Under the pieces are notes generated by a model. The model was given only the letters and a program-made list of their open reading frames with translations. It was not told the DNA's origin and did no database searches. Below, one piece after another: positions 6,882-14,335 of a stretch of DNA of 32,462 nt. The stretch spans positions 1-32,462 of the IMG/VR virus record IMGVR_UViG_3300014501_000052. One strand, given 5' to 3'. This DNA is from a virus. The translations under genes were made by a program, and so were the position numbers. Each line of letters begins with the position of its first letter. Positions within the stretch are counted from its first letter, which is position 1.

Positions 6882-7657
6882 GGTGTCACCGTCGCAGTCG
6901 ATGTGAGGTAGGCGCCGGGCTTGCTGAAGGTCAGGGTGTAGGCCAGGCCATGGGTGAGGTACATGGGGGCCAGCCAGCGGCCGTCGTCGCCGGTAATGGC
7001 CCGGCCCCGCTCCACGTAGGCGCCGGCGGTGTAGTCGGTGGCCAGGTAGGCGCGGATGACGCCGCCGGAGACGCCGGTCGATCCCAAAACATAGCGGAGG
7101 TTGTCGGTCCCTCCCGTGTTGTGGTTCACAGGCACGGTGCCGTCGCCATCGGCGGCGTTGTCGCCGGATTCGCCAGCGCCGATCGGCACATCGTTCGGGG
7201 CGGTGCCATCGACGTGACGGCGGAAGATCGCATCGTAGGCGCCGGCGGCCGACACCCCGGCAGGGGTCGTCGCCGAGTAGCGGCTGGAATTGTTGCCGAC
7301 GGTGTAGGAGCCGCTGGCCGCGCTGCTGGTCGCCGAGGCGCTCAGGACAAAGCCTGTGCCGCTGGTGATGCTGGCCACGGTCGCACCGGCCGGGATGCCG
7401 CTGCCAGACATCGTCTGGCCCACCGAAAGGCTGGCGGTGCTCGCGCAGGTCACATTGACGGTAGAGTTGAGGACGACGCCGGCGAGGGTGACGACGCCGC
7501 CGCCATCCTGGGGGGCGGAGACGGAGTAATAGCCAAGTTTGTAGTTGGCATCAGACCAGGTCTCGTACGCGGACGTGTTGGTGTTCCACACCAGGTTGCC
7601 CTGGTGGTAGTCGGCGACGACCGCGAGGCCGGAGATTGGATAGTCGAGAGAGTCCAT
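6878..7657 (-). CDS. Virion protein with GxGIPAG module
   Basis: A 259-residue, Thr/Ser/Ala-rich beta protein. Residues about 60-120 hold a module with SGSGIPAGATVASI followed by GTGFVLSASA, which is a repetitive Ig-like or carbohydrate-binding-type unit common in phage structural proteins. Almost the same module occurs in the protein encoded at 11863-12504. It begins at 7657 directly after the TAA of the beta-helix protein and its TGA overlaps the next start. It may be a head or neck decoration, or part of a fibre complex with the beta-helix genes upstream. No enzymatic motif is visible. Confidence 0.5.
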   Translation of the reverse strand: MDSLDYPISGLAVVADYHQGNLVWNTNTSAYETWSDANYKLGYYSVSAPQDGGGVVTLAGVVLNSTVNVTCASTASLSVGQTMSGSGIPAGATVASITSGTGFVLSASATSSAASGSYTVGNNSSRYSATTPAGVSAAGAYDAIFRRHVDGTAPNDVPIGAGESGDNAADGDGTVPVNHNTGGTDNLRYVLGSTGVSGGVIRAYLATDYTAGAYVERGRAITGDDGRWLAPMYLTHGLAYTLTFSKPGAYLTSTATVTP

Positions 7658-9238
7658 TTAGTCAGTCGAAAACGAGATCCCGTCGAGCCAATACGTTCCA
7701 ACAGTCCCATTGTACGGACCCACGAGGCCGTTGCTGAAGACGTTCACGCCATTAAACACCTGGGCCGGACTGCCCCCATAGATTGCGCCTGGCACTGTTA
7801 TGCTTGGACTGGCAGGGCGATATCCAACGGGAAGCGCGAAGATGGCCGCTCCGCTGCTGCCCGTCACAAGCCCGGCAAGGTGGACCATTCCGTCGGCGTC
7901 TTTCCAGAACCTCGCTCCGCTGTAGCCGCTGCCATAGTTGGCCCAACCGCCCTGGAATGCAGGTGCTCCGGACGCGCCAACATAGACGACGGGTCGCTGT
8001 GGCACGCCAGCGGCGCTCACCGCCGTCAACGCGGTGCCGGTCTGGGCGAGATTCTGCCAGAGGATGCCAGTCGCCAGCGAGCCGCCGTTTACCGACACGT
8101 TGGTCAGCCCGCTCGCCGCGTTGAACTCCATGCCGTATTGAATGCCGGCTTCAGAGTCAACGTTGGAAAGCTGGATGTTCGAAATCGCTGCGTCGAAGGC
8201 GTCAACCGCGACGCCCCAAGCGGTCGCTCCGCTGCTGCCGATAGCCCGCGCGATCAGATTGGTTCCATTGCAATCGTGGCACAAGGCGTAAAAGTCGCTC
8301 TTGAAATAGATTCCTACCACGCCGGCCCCGCTGGCGATGACATTGTCAACATTCGAGTCAATCGCCTTGCAGGCCAGGCCGTAGCTGCCGAAGAAGGTTT
8401 CAACGTTGTTGACCTTCCCGCGGACCACATTTTCAAAACGGAAGGCGTGCGTGCCCGATGTAGGACTTTGGGCGAGGCATACGACCTCGTTAACCGCCGG
8501 CGCGTTGAGCAGGGCCGTGCCGGTGGGATGACCAATAGTGTTCGTCAGTGTGCCGCCGGTCAAACTGCCAGTCCCTACTGCGCTGATGCCCCACAGGACC
8601 GGGAGTGCTGGCGTGACGACCCAGTTGCCCGCCGTGCCGGTCACGGTCACCCCGCTCAGGCCAAGCGTTGCCAGGGCCGTCATCAATGCAGACGCTACCG
8701 TCGATGCGGCGGCGCCGTAGGCGATTGCCGTCGTCGTCGCCGTGGTGCCGCCCAGATTCGCCACGGTGAGCGTGAACGTGCCGCCGGTGGGGCCGCCCGC
8801 GATCGTGAAACTGTCGGGGACGTTGCTGATGGCCAGGCCATCGACGGCATTGCCGCCATAGAGAGCGGTGCAGACCGCAGAGCCGCCGTCGATGCCGACT
8901 TTTTCCAGCGAGATGTTGTCGTTGAAGATGCTCAGCGGGGCCGGAATCACGGCGCCGTTTTGGAGCCTGGTCGGCGCAGTGAGGCTGTCCACCGATGGAG
9001 CCTTCGCTCCGCGAATCCTGCAGCCGGCGGGGATCGGGACCGTTACAGGAGCGGCATACACGCAGTCGCCAACGTCGAGCACGCCACCAGGCGAGAGAGC
9101 GGACACGCCGGCATTCAGGGTCGCATATGGGAGATCGAACGATCCGCGCCCGGGCGTCGGCGCGTCGCTGCCGTTCACGGAGGATACATAGACCGTGGCG
9201 GCGGGGGCGGCGATGATTGGGAACGCGGTTGCGACCAT
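7658..9238 (-). CDS. Right-handed beta-helix spike-like protein
   Basis: A 526-residue protein from the ATG at 9238, whose A is shared with the preceding TGA (TGATG). Residues 15-50 read as the start of a parallel beta-helix: VYVSSVNGSDAPTPGRG, then SFDLPYATLNAGVSALSPG. The central region has many Asn/Val/Ser turns typical of pectate-lyase-like coils (for example around residues 290-390), and an inserted domain at about 140-230 is rich in Thr and Gly. The C-terminal YWLDGISFSTD resembles tailspike ends. Such proteins bind or cleave surface polysaccharide. Its location between capsid and connector genes, rather than at the tail end, is unusual. The fold is confident; catalytic residues are not identifiable. 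Confidence 0.65.
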   Translation of the reverse strand: MVATAFPIIAAPAATVYVSSVNGSDAPTPGRGSFDLPYATLNAGVSALSPGGVLDVGDCVYAAPVTVPIPAGCRIRGAKAPSVDSLTAPTRLQNGAVIPAPLSIFNDNISLEKVGIDGGSAVCTALYGGNAVDGLAISNVPDSFTIAGGPTGGTFTLTVANLGGTTATTTAIAYGAAASTVASALMTALATLGLSGVTVTGTAGNWVVTPALPVLWGISAVGTGSLTGGTLTNTIGHPTGTALLNAPAVNEVVCLAQSPTSGTHAFRFENVVRGKVNNVETFFGSYGLACKAIDSNVDNVIASGAGVVGIYFKSDFYALCHDCNGTNLIARAIGSSGATAWGVAVDAFDAAISNIQLSNVDSEAGIQYGMEFNAASGLTNVSVNGGSLATGILWQNLAQTGTALTAVSAAGVPQRPVVYVGASGAPAFQGGWANYGSGYSGARFWKDADGMVHLAGLVTGSSGAAIFALPVGYRPASPSITVPGAIYGGSPAQVFNGVNVFSNGLVGPYNGTVGTYWLDGISFSTD

Positions 9239-10545
9239 CAGTTTGCCACCACAATCGCCTGCACGGCCGCATGGATCTGCGCCACGCCAGCGGCCTGGCT
9301 CAACTGCCCGGAGATCACCGCGTTGACCACCGGCGCCGGGTCGTAACTGATCGCCTGGACTTGGCGGAATCCGGCCGGGAGCTGACCCGGCGGCGCGGCC
9401 GGCGAAGCTCCGCTGAAGGCCGTGCCGGGCCACGTCCCCGCGATCGTGCAATTGGTCGCCGTCAGCAACGGAGTTCCCGCCGGAGGCGCGGTCCAGGGTG
9501 GGGTGCCCCCGTTGTTCCAGGCGCCGCCGCTGGCGATCATCCCACTGGGATAGGTCTCGGCGCCGGCGATCGTCGTCGGCGGCGTCCCCTGGCCCGGCAT
9601 CGCGACGAACGTGCAATTGACCAATTTGACGGGCCAATAGGTTTGGATGGCCGTGCAGCCGACCCAGGCAGTGCCTGACCAGTAGTAGTGGCCGCCGATG
9701 AAAGTGCAGTTGCTGATCGTGCACCCCCCCTGGCTCATCACGTTCAGCACGCCGATGCCGGAGTCGACGAAGACGCAACTGTCTATGTTGCCGCCCGCGC
9801 GGGTCTGGATCTGGCACGCCGAGTTGCTGGCAAACAGGCACTGCGAAATCGAGGGGAGCGAGTTAGGGGCGTTGATGTACAGGCCGTGGTAATACTGCAA
9901 CCGGGCGGCCGGGGGCTGCCCGGTCTGCCAGCCGTTCCAGGCGAAGCAGCTCGCCGAGATCGAGATCGGGCCATCGACCCCTTCGATGTACCACCCCTGG
10001 CCGTCGAACAGGTTGGCGGGATCGTGCAGGGCGTTAATTGAGATCGCCCCGGCGATGGTCAAACCCCCGGCGTAGGTCTCACTGCATCCGTTCTGATCGA
10101 ACCCCGTTATATAGATGTTTGAAAACGCCTGGGCGGCGGTGTGATTGACGGAGTAAATCCCATAACCCTTGGGGACCGCGCCAGCGACGTGGACCGCATA
10201 GCCGCTGGGGAAGGTGGTCGGAAGCGGGGGAGTGACCGGCGACCAGACGTAGGCCGATGGCTGGGAAGTTGGCTGGGAAGTGGGCAATGTCGCAGGCGGT
10301 GAAGTCGGAGCGGTTGAAGGCTGGGATGCGGGCGAGGCGCCCAGGGCGGCGGAGACGGCCGTCACTACCGGGACGTTGGCCGTCAGGTCGTGCTGCTGCC
10401 CGTCGCAGGTAGTGACAATCACTGACCGGATGCATGGCGGTACTTGGGCTGGAAGCAGGGCGATCGCGGTCAGCAGCACGGCCGAGGCGACCAGCAATCG
10501 AAATGCGAATCTCACGTCTTCACGTTTCACGTCTTCACTCCTCAT
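9238..10545 (-). CDS. Beta-helix protein with signal-peptide-like N-terminus
   Basis: From the ATG at 10545 (overlapping the preceding TGA) the product is 435 residues; GTG codons at 10530 and 10515 are alternative starts with the AGGAG site 7 bases before 10530. After MRSEDVKREDVRFAFR comes a hydrophobic stretch LLVASAVLLTAIALLPAQ that looks like a signal peptide. A Ser/Thr/Gln/Pro linker (about residues 85-115) follows, then a beta-helix-like body with CTISNCTFIGG, LVNCTFVAM and ATNCTIAG coils. Linkers of this kind are typical of secreted planctomycete proteins. An exported protein inside a virion operon is odd: it may be host-derived or act outside the lysing cell. Function unknown. Confidence 0.55.
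   Translation of the reverse strand: MRSEDVKREDVRFAFRLLVASAVLLTAIALLPAQVPPCIRSVIVTTCDGQQHDLTANVPVVTAVSAALGASPASQPSTAPTSPPATLPTSQPTSQPSAYVWSPVTPPLPTTFPSGYAVHVAGAVPKGYGIYSVNHTAAQAFSNIYITGFDQNGCSETYAGGLTIAGAISINALHDPANLFDGQGWYIEGVDGPISISASCFAWNGWQTGQPPAARLQYYHGLYINAPNSLPSISQCLFASNSACQIQTRAGGNIDSCVFVDSGIGVLNVMSQGGCTISNCTFIGGHYYWSGTAWVGCTAIQTYWPVKLVNCTFVAMPGQGTPPTTIAGAETYPSGMIASGGAWNNGGTPPWTAPPAGTPLLTATNCTIAGTWPGTAFSGASPAAPPGQLPAGFRQVQAISYDPAPVVNAVISGQLSQAAGVAQIHAAVQAIVVAN
10513..10545 (-). repeat. TGA-type 7/8-base repeat overlapping a gene start
   Basis: Coding-strand units TGAGGAG, TGAAGACG, TGAAACG, TGAAGACG, TGAGA. They share a 20-base identical core with the array at 274-313, although here they lie at or within the 5' end of the beta-helix gene, which suggests the true start may be downstream. 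Confidence 0.65.
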
Positions 10546-11420
10546 CCGGGTATTGCAAAGTCGATCCTCACGATGGTTCCCGTCAGGTTCGCGGGCGATC
10601 CCGTGCCGGTGATAGTCAGCAGCAGCCCATCTCCCGCCGCCGTGTCCAGATTGGCCGGCGTGCCGTTCAGAGACAGCGACCGCATCACGTTGGCGGTCAG
10701 TCCAGAGCCTCCGGTCAACTGCGTGGTGTTGCCGGCGCCGAGCAGGTTGGTCGATCCCGTCCCGGCCGCACCGGTATCGACCAGGCCGAAGCTCCAGTAG
10801 TTCGTGTTGGACGTGGCGACGGTGGTCGTGTTGCCGATGGCCACGCCGCTCACCACGGCGGCGGCCGGCAAAGCCGAGATCAGTTGGCTTACGTTGCCAG
10901 TGACATTGCCCAGGACGATCTCGACCGACCTGGTCAAGGCGGCCGCCGAGGGCGGGGCATAGAGCAGCACCTTGGCGACGGCGGAGCTGGTGATGGCGGA
11001 CGCCCCGGTCACCACCGTGTAGAGCGGGACGTGGCCGGCGGTGAATCCGACCGTGTTGCTGACCACTTCGCCCGCGCCGCTGAGGGCCAGGGGATCGACC
11101 TCCACGTAGTTGGTGGTCGATGCCGCCATGGCGGTCGTGCTGGCGGCGAGGGACAGGACCGTCTGGCCGTACTGGATGCGGCCGGCATAGAGACCCAGCG
11201 TGAGACCGACCGTCGTGCTGCCGTTGATGCTGAATGCCCCACCGCCCAGGCAGATGGAGTCGATGTCCCAAGCGTAGCTGTTGATTCCGGTGGGACCGGC
11301 GTCGACGTCATTTTCCAGGTCGTTAATCAACTGCGCGAGGCCGCCGGTGAACTGCTGGCCGAACTGCCGGCAGTCGCGGTTGATCGCGTCGGCCTGAACT
11401 TGGGTGAGGAAGTCGGTCAT
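10542..11420 (-). CDS. Fibre-like virion protein
   Basis: A 292-residue protein, MTDFLTQVQADAINRDCRQFGQQFTGGLAQLIND at its start. The body is Thr/Ser/Gly-rich beta structure including TNYVEVDPLALSGAGEVVSN and HVPLYTVVTGASAITS, the style of phage fibre or collar domains in which a 'Y-V-E-V-D' strand precedes a 'G-x-[IV]-P-L-x-x-V' strand. No signal peptide. It precedes the two beta-helix genes, so the three may form one appendage. Translation starts at 11420 after a 101-base hairpin-forming spacer. The class is supported by composition, not by a specific signature. Confidence 0.5.
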   Translation of the reverse strand: MTDFLTQVQADAINRDCRQFGQQFTGGLAQLINDLENDVDAGPTGINSYAWDIDSICLGGGAFSINGSTTVGLTLGLYAGRIQYGQTVLSLAASTTAMAASTTNYVEVDPLALSGAGEVVSNTVGFTAGHVPLYTVVTGASAITSSAVAKVLLYAPPSAAALTRSVEIVLGNVTGNVSQLISALPAAAVVSGVAIGNTTTVATSNTNYWSFGLVDTGAAGTGSTNLLGAGNTTQLTGGSGLTANVMRSLSLNGTPANLDTAAGDGLLLTITGTGSPANLTGTIVRIDFAIPG

Positions 11421-11432
11421 GGGGGCAGTTGC

Positions 11433-11520
11433 AAGTTGCTGGTTGCTAGTTGCTAGGGAAAGACGGGATCAGTCTCGTGCCCGCTCTTGTCTGCTGCTAG
11501 CAACTAGCAGCTAGCAACTT
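11433..11520. repeat. Inverted pair of heptad arrays (hairpin element)
   Basis: Two 24-base arms, 11433-11456 and 11497-11520, are inverted repeats matching at 22 of 24 positions. Each arm is itself a tandem of heptamers (GTTGCTA units; CTAGCAA units on the other side). A 40-base centre includes a weak inner CGGG/CCCG stem. The element fills nearly the whole spacer between two late genes and resembles a REP or small mobile-repeat unit. A shorter relative is at 19444-19482. Confidence 0.75.
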
Positions 11521-11521
11521 C

Positions 11522-11818
11522 TTACTTGGCCGTGTCGGTAACCGTGCAGCCGAACTCCAAACACGCGTGGGCGAAGATCGGATCGTCGCTGGTCGCCACG
11601 CCATTCACGAATGTCAGCCTGGGGACGCCGACGACCTGGTAGGGCGTGGCGTGGGCGATCTGGAATCGCGGCCCCGCTGGAGCCGGCGGAGCTGGCGGGG
11701 CCGGCTCGGCAACCTTGGTGGGAGTCAGGGGCTGCGCCGGGGCCGGGGCGGCGATCGGGGCGGCGGCGGGAACCGGCGGGGCCGGCTGCGGGATCGGAAC
11801 GTGTGTCGGGGTTTCCAT
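11522..11818 (-). CDS. Small Pro/Ala-rich virion-operon protein
   Basis: A 98-residue protein starting METPTHVPIPQPAPPVPAA at 11818; an in-frame ATG at 11836 lies in repeat DNA and is unlikely. Residues 1-50 are almost only Pro, Ala, Thr, Val and Lys, a flexible arm. The C-terminal 45 residues form a small domain (RFQIAHATPYQVVGVPRLTFV, ending FGCTVTDTAK). Position among small genes after the capsid suggests a minor head or decoration protein, but nothing in the sequence proves this. An AGGAAG ribosome-binding motif sits close to the start. Confidence 0.5.
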   Translation of the reverse strand: METPTHVPIPQPAPPVPAAAPIAAPAPAQPLTPTKVAEPAPPAPPAPAGPRFQIAHATPYQVVGVPRLTFVNGVATSDDPIFAHACLEFGCTVTDTAK

Positions 11819-11825
11819 AGTCTTC

Positions 11826-11856
11826 CTATTCAGCATTCATCATTCAGACTTCAGCA
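11826..11856 (-). repeat. Tandem heptamers of the TGAATGN family
   Basis: Coding strand: ATGCTGA, AGTCTGA, ATGATGA, ATGCTGA, ATAGGAA, giving TGA every 7 bases. The end of the array merges with the AGGAAG ribosome-binding site of the next gene. A related short copy is on the + strand near 21106-21127. Confidence 0.7.
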
Positions 11857-11862
11857 TTTCCG

Positions 11863-12504
11863 CTAGTACGCTCCGCCGCTCTGCGGAGCGAGCGGGTTCA
11901 CCATGTCCTTGCCAGGCTCGCCGCCGACGTCCAGCCAGCTCTTGCCGGAGATGCTGGGCAGGTAGCCGGCGATGGTCACCGAGCGGCGGACATATTGCGT
12001 GCCGGCGGGGATGCTTATTGACGCGTAGTTGATGCCCATGGCGGCGATCGCCGTCGCCGTGCCGGCGTTGGTCCAGGTGGAATTGTCGGGGCTCGTCTGG
12101 GCGGTGTGGGTGTACACGTTGTTGAAAACGTAATTCCCGGCCGACGTGCTGGTCGTCGCCGCCGCTGACAGGACGAAGACCGTCGAGCTGGAGACGCTCG
12201 CAATAGTCGCACCTGCCGGGATGCCCGTGCCGGTGACGCTCATGCCCGCTGCCAGGCCAGCCGTGCTGGTGACGGTGACTGACGTGCTGGTGTTGGTGAG
12301 GGTCACGTTGGCGCTGGCGATCGTTACCGTGCCCAGGTTGAGCGACTCGATCAGCGCCCCGACGTAGCCGGAGACCGCCAGGCTGGCGGCGGCGAAGGAT
12401 GCGCCCAGGTCCAGCGAGTCGCTCTGGTAGGTGGCGAGCTGGGGCTGCACGGTGTCGCCTTCGAACATCGAGGCGTGGCCGCGGCGGAAGTGGAATGGCT
12501 TCAC
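11863..12504 (-). CDS. Virion protein with GxGIPAG module
   Basis: A 213-residue protein beginning with GTG at 12504 (V/M-K-P-F-H-F-R-R-G), chosen because GGAG lies 6 bases upstream; the upstream in-frame region is a duplicated spacer. After an N-terminal segment the protein has TSTAGLAAGMSVTGTGIPAGA and SSTVFVLSAAATT, matching the module in the 6878-7657 protein. The C-terminal half (YTHTAQTSPDNSTWTNAG, then SISIPAGTQYVRRSVTIAGY) resembles jelly-roll domains used in virion decoration, and is similar in outline to the protein at 12869-13300. A capsid or tail decoration role is likely but not shown. Confidence 0.5.
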   Translation of the reverse strand: MKPFHFRRGHASMFEGDTVQPQLATYQSDSLDLGASFAAASLAVSGYVGALIESLNLGTVTIASANVTLTNTSTSVTVTSTAGLAAGMSVTGTGIPAGATIASVSSSTVFVLSAAATTSTSAGNYVFNNVYTHTAQTSPDNSTWTNAGTATAIAAMGINYASISIPAGTQYVRRSVTIAGYLPSISGKSWLDVGGEPGKDMVNPLAPQSGGAY

Positions 12505-12547
12505 AGGTTGCTCCTTACGACCCGAGACAGGTTGCTTACGACCCGAG
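12503..12547 (-). repeat. Tandem duplication of a gene 3' end and stop
   Basis: Two tandem copies (24 and 21 bases) of the sequence around the stop of the 12536-12829 gene. The distal copy has 3 extra bases that create the GGAG ribosome-binding site for the next gene. Confidence 0.7.
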
Positions 12548-12829
12548 GCGTCCGACCTCGGCGCTTCCGTCAAGGGCGTTCGATATCTTGCCGGTGTCCC
12601 GGTCGGTGACTTCGTAGCCGATGCGGATGGCGTCTTTGGCGCACTGCTCGCTGTCGGTTTCGGACCGCCCTTCGATGAACTTGCAGCCGCAACGCTCGCC
12701 GCTGAATGTCGGGTGCTTCACGCGGATCTGAAAGCGTTTCTCGCCGGGCCGGCGGGGGATGGGGCCGGCGATGATCTCCGGCCCCCCTTGCCCCCCGTCC
12801 TGCGCGTCTTCTGTCTTTCGCTTTGCCAC
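12536..12829 (-). CDS. Hypothetical protein, 97 residues
   Basis: Starts with GTG at 12829 (M-A-K-R-K-T-E-D-A-Q-D), 8 bases after a GGAG site. The N-terminal 25 residues are charged and Gly/Gln-rich. A compact middle region follows, GEKRFQIRVKHPTFSGERCGC, with two Cys close together and a further Cys in DSEQCAKDAIRIGYEV. Ends GSAEVGRLGS. It lies among small genes after the capsid and could be a head accessory protein, but I do not recognise it. Good codon usage and tight junctions support it as a gene. Confidence 0.5.
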   Translation of the reverse strand: MAKRKTEDAQDGGQGGPEIIAGPIPRRPGEKRFQIRVKHPTFSGERCGCKFIEGRSETDSEQCAKDAIRIGYEVTDRDTGKISNALDGSAEVGRLGS

Positions 12830-12868
12830 TTTGGGTCTCCTTCAATGCAAATAGCCTCGCTGGAAAAC

Positions 12869-13300
12869 TTATCCGAGGCGGACGTTGGGATTGAGGTACG
12901 CCTCGAAGGTGATGCTGGGCGCGGTGCCCGCTACGACGAGCTGCAGCCGCACGTAGCGGCCCTGGATCTGGGCGCGCAAAACGACGGTGCCGGTGGCGGT
13001 CACCGCCAGCGTCCCCTGGGTCGTCCAGGTGGCGTCGTCGGGGCTGTCCTGGAGGTCGAAGGTGTACGTCTCGTTGCTGCTGCCGAGGTTGAGGGCGGTC
13101 GTGCGGATGACGGCCCCCATCGGCATGCCCAGCTCGCCGGGAGCCCGGCCAGAGCCGAGATCCAGGACGGGATAGGTGGTGTTGGCGGTGGAAGTGACCG
13201 TCGAAGTGGACGGCGCCGGCTGGGGCGGAGTGGTCGTGGGCGGCGCCTGGTGCAACGCGAGCTGCACGTCCTGTACGCCGGCCGGTAGTGAGGGGTCCAT
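12869..13300 (-). CDS. Putative capsid decoration or accessory protein
   Basis: A 143-residue protein, MDPSLPAGVQDVQLALHQAPP at its start, with a Pro/Thr/Ser linker at about 18-42 and a beta-sandwich-like domain after it. The segment TYTFDLQDSPDDATWTTQG followed by LRAQIQGRYVRLQLVV is typical of small jelly-roll domains in which a deviation is measured along a ligand-binding face; similar wording is in the 11863-12504 protein. It is the first gene after the major capsid gene, the usual place for a decoration protein. GGAG lies 7 bases before the ATG. Context-based call. Confidence 0.5.
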   Translation of the reverse strand: MDPSLPAGVQDVQLALHQAPPTTTPPQPAPSTSTVTSTANTTYPVLDLGSGRAPGELGMPMGAVIRTTALNLGSSNETYTFDLQDSPDDATWTTQGTLAVTATGTVVLRAQIQGRYVRLQLVVAGTAPSITFEAYLNPNVRLG

Positions 13301-13311
13301 AGGGTGCTCCG

Positions 13312-13363
13312 GTTCAGAGTTATTCGAGGCTCGGATTGTTCAGAGTTATTCGAGGCTCGGATT
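13312..13363 (-). repeat. 26-base perfect tandem duplication at capsid gene end
   Basis: Two perfect 26-base direct copies, 13312-13337 and 13338-13363. The right copy carries the last codons of the capsid gene (N-P-S-L-E-stop); the left copy repeats the same codons and a second TAA in the spacer. Confidence 0.85.
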
Positions 13364-14272
13364 GTTGGGGATGATCCCGGCGACGCGGCAGGCAGCGCGG
13401 GGGTGGAAGATGGCGATGCCGACGTTGGCTTCGATCAGGTCCACGTAGTAGGTGCCCAGCAGCCCGACCTGGACGTGTTCGATCAATTGGCTGCCCATCA
13501 GGCCCTGGACGTATTCGCCGTCCGTGTCGTCGCCCAGCTTGATGACGTACAGGCTGGTCGTCGCCGAGCTGCTGCCCATCACTTCGGTTTCGGTGAGGAT
13601 CGGCTGGTCGTCGCCGTCTTCGTCAAGGATCGCGAAGGGGACGCCGTCATAGCTGGCGGCCTGTCCCTGGATCTCGGCGATGCGCGTGCCGCTGGCGGTG
13701 GCGCGCAGCAGGTCGGTTATGGTGCGCCGGCACGCCTTGTTGCAGACGATCACCTTGCCTTCGTTGTTGCCGCCGATCACGCGATCGAGGGCGGCATCCA
13801 AAATGTCCAGGGTGAGGGCGCCGCCGTTGGCGCCGCAGGTGATGTACTGCCGGCCGGTCAACCGGGCGTTCAATCCATAGAACTGGCGGGGATCGTTGGC
13901 GGGGTCGCCCTGGATGCAGTATTTGTCGAAGAACAGCGACGACCGTTTGACCTTGCCGGCGATCGAGTTGGCCCGGGCGATGTCGCCCTGCTTGTTGACG
14001 ATCTGCCGGTCGGTCTGGACCTTGCCGCCGAAGATGGCGAGTTGTTCGACCAGGGGGTTGATCACCCCGGCGTCCGGGGCATAGTCTTCGTTGAGCCCGC
14101 GGAAGGCGATGCCGCCGGTGGTCTGCTGGCGGTTGTAGGTGTAGGAGAAGCCGTCCACCATGATCCATTTGAGCCGGGGCATCAACTGGGACTTGTTGGT
14201 GATGATCTGGACCAGCCCGGCGCGCTTCTGGTCGGTGGTCTGGGAGATGAAATCTACTAGCGAGATAGCCAT
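13346..14272 (-). CDS. Major capsid protein
   Basis: A 308-residue protein, MAISLVDFISQTTDQKRAGLVQIITNKSQLM at its start. The features fit the HK97-fold capsid group without a long delta domain: an N-arm, 'L-P-R-L-K-W' type turn, GGIAFRGLNEDYAPDAG, then an A-domain-like segment (KVIVCNKACRRTITDLLRATA) followed by VPFAILDEDGDDQPILTE and a C-terminal strand EANVGIAIFHPRAACRVAGI. It follows a separate scaffold gene and the portal/MuF genes, the normal order. AAGGAAG lies before the ATG at 14272. It ends in a duplicated 26-base repeat. Assigned with high confidence from order and pattern. Confidence 0.8.
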   Translation of the reverse strand: MAISLVDFISQTTDQKRAGLVQIITNKSQLMPRLKWIMVDGFSYTYNRQQTTGGIAFRGLNEDYAPDAGVINPLVEQLAIFGGKVQTDRQIVNKQGDIARANSIAGKVKRSSLFFDKYCIQGDPANDPRQFYGLNARLTGRQYITCGANGGALTLDILDAALDRVIGGNNEGKVIVCNKACRRTITDLLRATASGTRIAEIQGQAASYDGVPFAILDEDGDDQPILTETEVMGSSSATTSLYVIKLGDDTDGEYVQGLMGSQLIEHVQVGLLGTYYVDLIEANVGIAIFHPRAACRVAGIIPNNPSLE

Positions 14273-14335
14273 GGTCTTCCTTTACCTTGCTAAGGCCAGC
14301 ACGCCGCCGGACGTGCCGCCCTTATTGTGAGCCTC

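Noticed and set aside
6950-9346. Long rightward open frame of 798 codons
   Set aside because: Antisense of the spike and connector genes. The product is Arg/Gly/Ala-rich with no recognisable domain, as expected for a shadow of GC-rich coding DNA.
14273-14335. GCACG/CGTGC stem in the scaffold-capsid spacer as terminator
   Set aside because: Only 5 base pairs with no U-tract; capsid expression needs read-through here.
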